Assembly (NCBI GenBank): GCA_964605365.1
Contig: CAZSCF010000013.1
Span: forward strand, 1-18,351
Length of the DNA: 18,351 nucleotides
DNA from: CAZSCF01 sp964605365
GTDB lineage: Bacteria; Patescibacteriota; Minisyncoccia; Moranbacterales; UBA2206
Reading direction: 5' to 3'
Positions 5,802-12,815 of the stretch are shown piece after piece (within the stretch, counting starts at the first letter, position 1; each line of letters begins with the position of its first letter). Both the position numbers and the translations under genes were made by a program. The notes under the pieces were generated by a model that saw nothing but the letters and a program-made list of their open reading frames with translations, made no database searches and had not been told where the DNA came from.

Positions 5802-7682
5802 ATGACGGCAATTATTGGAAAAGGAAAGTTTATAGCTTCCCGAAAAGAATCTGCAAATAAAAAAGCCAATCCATCCTTTTCTTGGAGAATAAATTTTTTG
5901 GCATTTTTTATTTTTTTTGTTTCTTTGGCTATTTTTTGCAAATTGTATTTTTTGCAGGTCATTTCTTATTCATCTTTCAAGGCTCTAGCGGAAAATCAAC
6001 ATAATATTTTCAAAAAACTTATTCCTGAAAGAGGTGAGATTTATCTTCAGGACAAAAACGGACTCTATCCTGTAGCGGTTAATAAAGAAACAAAAATGGC
6101 CTATGTCGTTCCAAAAGAAGTGAGCGATGGCGACATTGCGAAAACTGCAGTTGCAATTTCTCAAATTTTCTCTTTGGATGAAGCTGAAATTCTCAGTAAA
6201 CTTAACAAGAGAGAGGATATGTATGAAGTTTTAAAGCATCGTTTGAGCGATGAAGAAATTAGCAGGACGAAAGAGGCTAATCTTTCCGGGATCCATTTGT
6301 CTGATGAAAGCTATCGTTATTATCCTTCTGCCGAACTGGCTGCGCAGCTACTTGGATTTGTCGGTTGGAGCGGAGATGTTTTTGGAGGAAGATATGGTAT
6401 AGAGGCTTTTGTTGAGGATGAATTGAAAGGCAAAGAGGGAAATATTTTTCATAGTCGCGATTCCGGAGGAAGACAAATTATGATTGGAAAAAAAGAAATA
6501 CAGGAAGCTCAAGATGGAGTAAATCTGATTTTAACTATTGATCGTATTGTTCAATATGAAACAGAAAAAATTTTAAAGAGTGCCATAGAAAAATTTCAGG
6601 CGGACAACGGATCGATAATTGTTATGGAGACTAAAACAGGAAAGATTTTATCCATGGCTAATTATCCGACATTTGATCCGAATAATTATGCTGCTATCGA
6701 AGATATCGGTGCTTATAGAAATTTGGCAATTAGTAGCGCTTATGAATGCGGAAGTGTTTTCAAGGCCATGACGATGGCAGCCGGGCTTGATAGCAATAAA
6801 ATAACTCCGGAAACTACTTATGTGGATAGCGGAGCGGTAAAAGAAGCCGGTTATACGATTCGCAATTCGGATTTGAAATCCAACGGTAAGCAAACCATGA
6901 CGCAGGTTTTGGAAAAATCTCTTAATACCGGTGTTATTTTTGTGGAAAAGGAATTGGGAAATAAAAATTTTGCCGATTATGTCAAAAGATTTGGTTTTGG
7001 AGAATTGACCGGAATAAACTTGCCCGGGGAAGCCGTCGGGAATATAAAGAATTTAGAAAATTTAAAAAGTGACATACAATTTTTTACAGCCTCTTTTGGT
7101 CAGGGCATTACAGTTACACCTATACAGTTGATCTCGGCTTTTAATTCTTTGGCTAATGGCGGCGTTTTGATGAAACCGCAAATTATAGAAAAGAAAATTT
7201 ATTCGAATAAGAACGAAGAACGCATAATGCCAGAAGAGGTTCGCCGAGTAATCTCAGAGAAAGCTTCTTTGCAAATTTCCCAGATGCTTCGTAGTGTAGT
7301 AGTTAATGGTCACGGAAAACAGGCTGGAGTTCCTGGGTATGCTGTAGCTGGAAAAACGGGCACAGCTCAAATAGCCAGTTCTACAGCCAAAGGCTATGAA
7401 GAAGGAAAAAACATTGGTTCTTTTGCCGGATATGCGCCAGTCAATGATCCGAAATTTACAGTTTTTGTGAAGGTTTCCAATCCTAAAAAAGTACAATGGG
7501 CAGAATCAAGCGCAGCGCCAGCATTTGGCGAATTGATGAAATTTCTTTTGGAATATTACGATATAGAACCAACAGAAGAATATACACAAGCGGATCTAGA
7601 CAAATTTAATCAGACGCACACTTTAAGCCAAGATTTTTTTAAAAAAAATAAAGACAAAGAAAATGAAAAAGAGGACCAATAA
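5802..7682 (+). CDS. Class B penicillin-binding protein (FtsI/PBP2-type transpeptidase)
   Basis: Membrane-anchored DD-transpeptidase that cross-links peptidoglycan, here probably at the septum. The 626-residue protein has a short cytoplasmic tail, a transmembrane helix (about 29-51), a dimerisation/pedestal region starting with IPERGEIYLQDKNG, and a transpeptidase domain from about 230. All three active-site motifs are present: SVFK (S318-K321), SLN (S373-N375) and KTG (518-520). The usual YEPGS before the nucleophile reads YECGS. There is no PASTA domain; the tail is charged (KKNKDKENEKEDQ). It starts 17 bases after the ftsL-like gene, which supports the FtsI role. No Shine-Dalgarno sequence is seen. 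Confidence 0.92.
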   Translation: MTAIIGKGKFIASRKESANKKANPSFSWRINFLAFFIFFVSLAIFCKLYFLQVISYSSFKALAENQHNIFKKLIPERGEIYLQDKNGLYPVAVNKETKMAYVVPKEVSDGDIAKTAVAISQIFSLDEAEILSKLNKREDMYEVLKHRLSDEEISRTKEANLSGIHLSDESYRYYPSAELAAQLLGFVGWSGDVFGGRYGIEAFVEDELKGKEGNIFHSRDSGGRQIMIGKKEIQEAQDGVNLILTIDRIVQYETEKILKSAIEKFQADNGSIIVMETKTGKILSMANYPTFDPNNYAAIEDIGAYRNLAISSAYECGSVFKAMTMAAGLDSNKITPETTYVDSGAVKEAGYTIRNSDLKSNGKQTMTQVLEKSLNTGVIFVEKELGNKNFADYVKRFGFGELTGINLPGEAVGNIKNLENLKSDIQFFTASFGQGITVTPIQLISAFNSLANGGVLMKPQIIEKKIYSNKNEERIMPEEVRRVISEKASLQISQMLRSVVVNGHGKQAGVPGYAVAGKTGTAQIASSTAKGYEEGKNIGSFAGYAPVNDPKFTVFVKVSNPKKVQWAESSAAPAFGELMKFLLEYYDIEPTEEYTQADLDKFNQTHTLSQDFFKKNKDKENEKEDQ

Positions 7683-7739
7683 AACACTCGCTTGTTGGTT
7701 GATGCTTTAAGTTTTAAATAACGAAGTATTATTTGGCTA

Positions 7740-7772
7740 TTGGCAAACATAGCAAATTCAGTATTATATAAT
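7740..7772 (+). promoter_or_regulatory. Possible murF promoter
   Basis: TATAAT (7767-7772) is a perfect -10. TTGGCA at 7740-7745 is 21 bases away from it but 16 from the overlapping TATTAT (7762-7767). Transcription would begin about 10 bases before the murF ATG, leaving a very short leader. Confidence 0.45.
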
Positions 7773-7789
7773 ATTCAATTGTTACGAAT

Positions 7790-9094
7790 ATGAATGAATC
7801 AAATAAAACATTGTTTTTGATAAAAGCTCTTAGAATAATGGCTGTTTTGGTTTTGAAAAAATATAATCCCAAAGTAGTGAGTATTACGGGCTCAGTGGGG
7901 AAAACTTCTGCCAAAGAGGCTGTGTTTGTTGTTTTAGCCGGAAAATTTAGGGTAAGGAAAAATGAAAAAAACTATAATAATGAAATCGGAGTTCCTCTTA
8001 CCATTATTGGCGCTGAAAGCGGGATGAGGTCTCTTAAAAAATGGCTTAAAGTTTTTTGGAAATGGTTTTTACTGATGATTTTTCCAGCGGAATATCCGGA
8101 AATTTTAATTTTAGAAATGGGGGCCGATCGACCGGGAGACATAAATTATTTGACAAATTTTATAAAATCAAGAGTAGGAGTGTTGACTGAAATCAGTTCA
8201 AGTCATATCGAATTTTTCAAAACTCTGGATGAAATAGTCAAAGAAAAAAGTACTTTGCTAAAAAAAATGGATGAAAAATCACTGGCGATTATCAATATTG
8301 ACAATCCGCATATAGCCAAGATAAAGAATCAAATAAAAACTCGAATTATTACTTTTGGATTTTCCAATGAAGCAAAGATTCGTGCAACCGACGTATCTTT
8401 CATTTATTCTGATGATGATATGATTCGCGGAATAAGTTTTAAATTGAATTATGATGGCAATTCCGTTCCTGTAAGATTGAATGGTATTTTAGCCAAGCAC
8501 CAGATATATGCTGCCTTAATTGGAGTGGCTGTCGGGATAGAATTCGGTTTGAATTTAGTAGAAATTTCGGAGCTTCTTTTTGCTTTTTCATCTCCTTGCG
8601 GGAGATGCAGGCTGCTAGAGGGGATTAAAAATTCCAATATTATCGATGATACGTATAATTCTTCGCCATCCGCGACTTTAGCTGCCTTGGAGGTTTTGCA
8701 AAACATTAAAGCCGCAAGAAGAATTGCGGTGCTAGGCGATATGTTGGAATTGGGAAATGAAATTGAAACAGAGCATCGGGAGGTGGGTAGAAAAATTTTT
8801 GAAACTAAAATCGATTTGGTTTTTGTCTTGGGCAAAAGAATGAAATTTGCCATAGAAGAGCTTGAGAGACATGACTTTCCGAAAGAAAATATTTTTTATT
8901 TTGAAAATCATGAATTCTTAGGAAAAAAATTGCAGAAGGAGATTAGAGAGGGAGATTTGGTTTTAATCAAGGGATCTCAGGGAATGCGAATGGAAAAAAT
9001 TGTTGAAGAAATTATGGCCGATCCGATGAAAGCCGAAAATATTCTTTGTCGTCAAAATCAAGAATGGAAAGAAAAGCCATTTCGAATGCCGTAG
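7790..9094 (+). CDS. murF: MurF-type Mur ligase lacking the N-terminal domain
   Basis: By family, MurF adds D-Ala-D-Ala to UDP-MurNAc-tripeptide, the last cytoplasmic step of monomer synthesis. The 434-residue protein shows the ATP-binding loop TGSVGKTS (33-40; TGSNGKTT is usual), EMGADRPGD (109-117), the Mur central-domain EKSTLL with a candidate carbamylated lysine near 153, and the MurF hallmark DDTYNSSPSAT (286-296) followed by LGDMLELG. The P-loop is about 70 residues nearer the N-terminus than in typical MurF, so the domain that holds the UDP-sugar is missing. No upstream in-frame extension restores it. A hydrophobic, Trp-rich insert (about 82-100) may touch the membrane. It follows the PBP gene after about 107 bases, with murE absent between them. 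Confidence 0.85.
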   Translation: MNESNKTLFLIKALRIMAVLVLKKYNPKVVSITGSVGKTSAKEAVFVVLAGKFRVRKNEKNYNNEIGVPLTIIGAESGMRSLKKWLKVFWKWFLLMIFPAEYPEILILEMGADRPGDINYLTNFIKSRVGVLTEISSSHIEFFKTLDEIVKEKSTLLKKMDEKSLAIINIDNPHIAKIKNQIKTRIITFGFSNEAKIRATDVSFIYSDDDMIRGISFKLNYDGNSVPVRLNGILAKHQIYAALIGVAVGIEFGLNLVEISELLFAFSSPCGRCRLLEGIKNSNIIDDTYNSSPSATLAALEVLQNIKAARRIAVLGDMLELGNEIETEHREVGRKIFETKIDLVFVLGKRMKFAIEELERHDFPKENIFYFENHEFLGKKLQKEIREGDLVLIKGSQGMRMEKIVEEIMADPMKAENILCRQNQEWKEKPFRMP

Positions 9095-9132
9095 TAAACG
9101 TTAAAACATGTCTGTTTATTGGGGCAGAATGC

Positions 9133-9166
9133 AGCCAGGAAAACCGGCTTTATTTTATTTTTGTTT
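9133..9166 (+). terminator. Probable terminator after murF
   Basis: A short stem, AGCC (9133-9136) with GGCT (9146-9149), is followed by a T-rich stretch to 9166. It lies 39 bases past the murF stop. The stem is only four pairs plus one beyond a mismatch. Confidence 0.45.
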
Positions 9167-9175
9167 TAATATATT

Positions 9176-9214
9176 ATGAATTACATGTTCGGGTTGCGCT
9201 ATTTGGTAATTCAT
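9176..9214. other. Perfect 9-bp inverted repeat upstream of tRNA-Glu
   Basis: ATGAATTAC (9176-9184) and GTAATTCAT (9206-9214) with a 21-base loop, ending 36 bases before the tRNA. It could be an operator or RNA hairpin. No regulator is recognised. Confidence 0.35.
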
Positions 9215-9250
9215 GCTGCTCATTCTAGTTTTTCGTTTTACAAAATATTT

Positions 9251-9326
9251 GCCGCGTTCGTCTAGTCCGGTCCAGGACGCCAGGTTCTCATCCTGGAAAT
9301 CATGGGTTCAAATCCCATACGCGGTA
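9251..9326 (+). tRNA. tRNA-Glu (anticodon CTC)
   Basis: A full cloverleaf can be drawn: acceptor 9251-9257 with 9319-9325, D-stem 9260-9263 with 9275-9278, anticodon stem CCAGG/CCTGG around loop TTCTCAT, 5-base variable loop, T-stem ATGGG/CCCAT around TTCAAAT, and discriminator A9326. Anticodon CTC is 9287-9289 and reads GAG. The 5' part, TTCGTCTAG...CCAGGAC, matches the tRNA-Glu pattern. Pair 1-72 is G-U. CCA is not encoded and must be added after transcription. It ends 13 bases before the prenyltransferase start, so the two may share a transcript. Confidence 0.93.
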
Positions 9327-9339
9327 CATACAAAATCGT

Positions 9340-10422
9340 ATGACAAAAATTATGAATTTTAAAAGCACAATTAAAAGTTTGAAAAGGGATATTGATGCGG
9401 AACTGCAAAAATATTTATTTGAAATTATTAAAGATATTGAAAGCCAAGACAAGGAAGTAGGCAGAATTTTGCGGCATATGGAAAAAATAATCATGTCTGG
9501 CGGAAAAAGAATTCGTCCGATTTTAATGTATTTCGGCTATGTGGCGGCCGGAGGCAGAGACAAGAAAAAAATAATCAAAGCCAGCGTTGGCATTGAGCTT
9601 ATCCATAACTATTTGCTGATACACGATGATATCATAGATCATGGACGAACACGGCATGGCGTTGAAACGGTAGATGCAATGTATGAAACAATGGGCAAAA
9701 ATATTTTTTCCGATTGCCAGGATTTGAAACATCTCGGGAATTCTATGGCAATTTTAGCTGGCGATTTATTGGAGGTTCTGGGTACCCAAGTAATTTTGGA
9801 TTCCGGGTTTGACGCAAAGTTGACTGTTAAAGCTGTTTCCGCTCTACAATCAACCATTGCAACGACAATTGTTGGGCAAACACAAGATGTTTGTATTGAA
9901 AATAAAAAACGAGTTTCAGAAAAAGAGATATTAGCCATGTATAAAAACAAAACGGCCAAATATACCATTGAAAATCCCTTGAAAATTGGTGCGATTTTAG
10001 CGGGAGCCAATCTGGCGTTTTTGAATAAAATATCTCTTTTTGCTATTCCCATTGGTATGGCATTTCAAATTCAAGATGATATTTTAGGTCTTTTTGAGGC
10101 GAGCGAAAAAATAGGCAAAGATTCATGGTCCGATATAAAAGAAGGCAAAAAAACGCTATTGGTCTCGAGGTCTTTTCGTAAATCCGATAGAAAAGACAAG
10201 GAATTTATGAAAAAAGTTTTAGGTAATGAAAAAATAAATTCAAAAGATATAGAAAAATTTCAAAATATTATTCGAAAAACGGGGTCGCTTGCCTATAATC
10301 AAAATTTAGCCAAAAGTCTTATTGAGAAAGGAAAATTTGAAATAAAAAAAATAAAGATAAACAAAGAGGCTCGGGATTTTTTGTTGGAATTTGCGGATTA
10401 TATGATCATGCGCAGTGTATAA
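9340..10422 (+). CDS. Trans-type polyprenyl diphosphate synthase
   Basis: Head-to-tail prenyltransferase that extends an allylic diphosphate with isopentenyl diphosphate. The 360-residue protein has GGKRIRP (54-60), a first Asp-rich motif DDIID (96-100) followed by RTRHG, GQTQD (179-183), K204, and a second Asp motif DDILG (246-250) in the form common in geranylgeranyl- and longer-chain synthases. DIKEGKKTLL (about 265-274) is also typical. Product length cannot be fixed from sequence; the bulky residues before the first Asp motif (YLLIH) leave a geranylgeranyl-like product possible. ATG 9340 is used; ATG 9352 (MNFKST) is an alternative start. Next to uppS, it may supply the starter chain for the cis-elongating enzyme. 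Confidence 0.9.
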   Translation: MTKIMNFKSTIKSLKRDIDAELQKYLFEIIKDIESQDKEVGRILRHMEKIIMSGGKRIRPILMYFGYVAAGGRDKKKIIKASVGIELIHNYLLIHDDIIDHGRTRHGVETVDAMYETMGKNIFSDCQDLKHLGNSMAILAGDLLEVLGTQVILDSGFDAKLTVKAVSALQSTIATTIVGQTQDVCIENKKRVSEKEILAMYKNKTAKYTIENPLKIGAILAGANLAFLNKISLFAIPIGMAFQIQDDILGLFEASEKIGKDSWSDIKEGKKTLLVSRSFRKSDRKDKEFMKKVLGNEKINSKDIEKFQNIIRKTGSLAYNQNLAKSLIEKGKFEIKKIKINKEARDFLLEFADYMIMRSV

Positions 10423-10429
10423 TGTCTCT

Positions 10430-10450
10430 AAGCTTGTTGTTGTCAGGCTT
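10430..10450 (+). terminator. Weak terminator hairpin overlapping the uppS promoter
   Basis: AAGCTTG (10430-10436) pairs with CAGGCTT (10444-10450), one T-G pair and a 7-base loop, followed by TTAATTTTG. It begins 7 bases after the prenyltransferase stop and shares bases with the -35 element of the next promoter. Confidence 0.35.
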
Positions 10451-10468
10451 TTAATTTTGAGTTAATAT
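10440..10468 (+). promoter_or_regulatory. uppS promoter
   Basis: TTGTCA (10440-10445), a 17-base spacer and TAATAT (10463-10468). Transcription would start near 10475, only a few bases before the ATG at 10478, so the uppS message would be almost leaderless. Confidence 0.55.
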
Positions 10469-10477
10469 TTATTTATA

Positions 10478-11191
10478 ATGAAAAAAATGAAAGAAAAATT
10501 ACCAAATCACATAGCTATTATTCCGGACGGAAATCGTCGTTGGGCTAAAGAAAGAAATTTACAACCTTGGGATGGTCATCGAGCTGGAGCTGAAACTCTG
10601 GAAAGTTTGGTCGCTTTTTCCCAAAAAAAAGGAATAAAATGTTTGTCTTTTTGGGGTTCATCCATAGATAATCTGCAAAAAAGGTCTTTTCAAGAAAAGC
10701 GGGCATTGCTCAAAATTTACAGAGAGTATTTTTCTAAGTTATTGAGTAATAATGATATTCATAAAAATGAGGTCAAAGTTAATTTTATTGGAAGATGGAG
10801 AGAACAATTTCCAGAAAATTTAAAAAGAATACTGCAAGAGATTATTGAAAAAACTAAAAATTATAAAAAATACAATCTTAATTTTATGTTAGCTTACAGC
10901 GGAATTGATGAAATGACGGAAGCTTTTGAAAAAATACATAAAAAATATAAAGTTGGGGCGAGAATAACCGAAAAAATAATTAAGGAGAATTTGATGACTA
11001 GCGAATTGCCGGCAGTTGACTTTGTCGTTCGTACAGGAGGAGAGCCACATCTTAGTGCCGGTTTTATGATGTGGGATAGTGCCAATGCCCAGCTTTATTT
11101 TTCTGAGGAAAATTTTCCGGATTTTAAAGAAAATGAGTTTGAAAAAGCTCTTTTGGATTATGGAAAAAGACAAAGAAGATTTGGCGGATAA
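10478..11191 (+). CDS. uppS: Cis-prenyltransferase (undecaprenyl diphosphate synthase-like)
   Basis: Adds cis isoprene units to make the long lipid carrier for cell wall and glycan precursors. The 237-residue protein has the opening HIAIIPDGNRRWAKE with catalytic D17 and GHRAGAE. The later conserved blocks differ from standard UppS: FWGSSIDN replaces the usual FSSEN-type segment, and RTGGEPHLSAGFMMW replaces RTGGEQRLSNFLLW, with His at a position normally Arg and one extra residue. The chain is therefore a divergent subgroup and product length is uncertain. Two in-frame Met codons (1 and 4) are possible starts. It has its own promoter, and a REP-like palindrome lies just past its stop. Confidence 0.88.
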   Translation: MKKMKEKLPNHIAIIPDGNRRWAKERNLQPWDGHRAGAETLESLVAFSQKKGIKCLSFWGSSIDNLQKRSFQEKRALLKIYREYFSKLLSNNDIHKNEVKVNFIGRWREQFPENLKRILQEIIEKTKNYKKYNLNFMLAYSGIDEMTEAFEKIHKKYKVGARITEKIIKENLMTSELPAVDFVVRTGGEPHLSAGFMMWDSANAQLYFSEENFPDFKENEFEKALLDYGKRQRRFGG

Positions 11192-11201
11192 GCAGAAAAT
11201 G

Positions 11202-11226
11202 TTTGTAGTGGTCGGACCACTACAAA
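11202..11226 (-). repeat. REP-like palindrome, isolated copy
   Basis: Arms TTTGTAGTGGTC and GACCACTACAAA around a single G, 10 bases after the uppS stop. It matches the palindromes around the RAYT gene, but GTGG/CCAC replaces GGGG/CCCC on both arms, keeping the hairpin. The centre base is G rather than C, so it is in the opposite orientation to the other copies (hence minus strand). It could also form a 3' hairpin on the uppS message. Confidence 0.75.
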
Positions 11227-11245
11227 ACTACAGAATAAAATAAGT

Positions 11246-12439
11246 TTGATGAATAGACCCTTTTTTATCGTATTAATATTTGTATTGTTGACGGGGGTTT
11301 TTAGCATTGTTGATAAATCCAAAGCCATTGAAGGAGATATTAACAAGAAAAAGGCCGTTTATTTTTATCAGGAATCTTGTGCTCATTGCCAAGCGGTAGA
11401 TGAATATTTCAAAATCAATGGAATTTATGAAAAATATGATATTCAGAAACTGGAAATATCCGGAGATTACAATCTGAATTATTTCAATGAGCTTTTTGAT
11501 GCTTTTGGCATTCCTTCTGATAAGAGAGGATGGCCGGTGATTTTTTTTGGTCGGAAATTCTTAGTAGGCGATAAGCCTATTCAAGAAAGTTTTGTGAATG
11601 AAATTGAAAAAACGAGCGCAGACAATTTCTCAAGTCCCGAGGATATAAAAAGGGGTCGAGTAAATAAAGAAGATTTTTCACCAAAAACAATTTCTTCGAA
11701 CTCGCAATTTTCTTTACTGATTTTGTTGGGAGCGGCCATAGCAGATTCTATCAGTCCTTGTATGATAGTGATTCTTTTTGTTTTGACAAATATTATTATC
11801 TTTGGCAATTTGAAAAGTAAAAAGGATGTTTTTATCTTTGGAAGTTTTTTTATTCTGTCTGTTTTTTTGGTTCATATTGCCTTGGGTATCGGAATGTTTG
11901 GTTTTGGGAAGATTTTCAGATTAGCTGTAATTTTGAATAATTTGTTGGGGCTGACAATTATCATGGTGGGATTTTTTGTTTTTGAAAAATATTGGCGAAA
12001 CGCGAAAGCAATAAGAAAAGTTAAAGAATTGCTAAAAAAGCTTTTTTCATATGATTTGAAAGATAAATTGAAAAAAAAATGGGAACCAATCAAAAAAAAT
12101 ATTCGAAGAATGAATTTGGTTATAGCGGCGCTTGTAATCGGATTCGTCTCCAGTGGGTTTCTTTTTCCCTGTATTAATAGGCCGTATGGAATATTTGCAA
12201 ATTCATTTTCTGAAAAGAAACAAATAATTGCGAGTGTTTTGAATATAGTGCTTTACAATCTAATTTTCATTTTGCCCGTTGTTTTTTTATTTGGAATTAT
12301 TTGTTGGTTCGCTTATACCAGAAAATTGGAAATTTTTAGAAAAAAGCATAATGATTTGATCAGGATTATTATTGGTGTGAGCCTAATCCTTGTTGGCAGT
12401 TATTTTATTTACAATAGCTGCTTTTCATTAGCTGGATAA
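11246..12439 (+). CDS. Thioredoxin-fold/CcdA-like thiol-disulfide transporter fusion
   Basis: Membrane thiol redox protein, 397 residues. A signal or anchor helix (about 5-22) leads to an extracytoplasmic thioredoxin-like domain with CAHC (C45, C48) and a cis-proline in GWPVIFFG (P97). A multi-helix membrane domain from about 154 carries one Cys in each half, SISPCM (C172) and FLFPCIN (C309), as in CcdA/DsbD, where the pair passes electrons across the membrane. A charged cytoplasmic loop (about 245-290) separates the halves. The order, outer domain first and membrane domain second, is a compact relative of DsbD. Cytoplasmic thioredoxin is the next gene and would be its electron donor. The substrate outside the cell is unknown. 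No Shine-Dalgarno sequence is seen. Confidence 0.85.
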   Translation: MMNRPFFIVLIFVLLTGVFSIVDKSKAIEGDINKKKAVYFYQESCAHCQAVDEYFKINGIYEKYDIQKLEISGDYNLNYFNELFDAFGIPSDKRGWPVIFFGRKFLVGDKPIQESFVNEIEKTSADNFSSPEDIKRGRVNKEDFSPKTISSNSQFSLLILLGAAIADSISPCMIVILFVLTNIIIFGNLKSKKDVFIFGSFFILSVFLVHIALGIGMFGFGKIFRLAVILNNLLGLTIIMVGFFVFEKYWRNAKAIRKVKELLKKLFSYDLKDKLKKKWEPIKKNIRRMNLVIAALVIGFVSSGFLFPCINRPYGIFANSFSEKKQIIASVLNIVLYNLIFILPVVFLFGIICWFAYTRKLEIFRKKHNDLIRIIIGVSLILVGSYFIYNSCFSLAG

Positions 12440-12489
12440 AAATCGTTTTCTGTGTTATGCTTAATAGGTTAATTTTTAAATCTAAAAAA

Positions 12490-12813
12490 ATGGTTCATGA
12501 GATAACGGATAACAGCTTTAAACAAGAAATAATTGAAAGTAAAAAACCGGTTGTAATTGATTTTTGGGCTCCTTGGTGCGGGCCTTGTATGATGATGAGT
12601 CCAATTATCGATGAACTGGCCGAAGAATATAAAGATAAAGCTAAATTTGGAAAAGTTAATGTAGACGAGAATACAAAAACGGCCTCAGAATATGAAATAA
12701 TGTCAATTCCGTCAATAAAAATTTTTGTCAACGGAAAGATAGTCGGTGATTTTGTCGGAGCTCAAAGCAAGGATGTTTTAAGAAAGGAATTGAATAAAAT
12801 TATAGCTGAATAA
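12490..12813 (+). CDS. trxA: Thioredoxin
   Basis: Small cytoplasmic dithiol reductant. From ATG 12490 the product is 107 residues, the normal size, starting VHEITDNSFKQEI like other thioredoxins. The active site is WCGPC (29-33), preceded by VVIDFWAP, with cis-proline in MSIPSIK and the glycine-rich end NGKIVGDFVGA. An earlier in-frame ATG (12457) would add 11 residues, MLNRLIFKSKK, that do not fit the family, so it is rejected. It lies 50 bases after the CcdA-like gene and 2 bases before malic enzyme, in one likely operon, and probably feeds electrons to the membrane protein. Confidence 0.96.
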   Translation: MVHEITDNSFKQEIIESKKPVVIDFWAPWCGPCMMMSPIIDELAEEYKDKAKFGKVNVDENTKTASEYEIMSIPSIKIFVNGKIVGDFVGAQSKDVLRKELNKIIAE

Positions 12814-12815
12814 AT

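Noticed and set aside
8449..8853. 134-codon minus-strand frame within murF
   Set aside because: It is the antisense shadow of a well-supported Mur ligase and shows no domain of its own.
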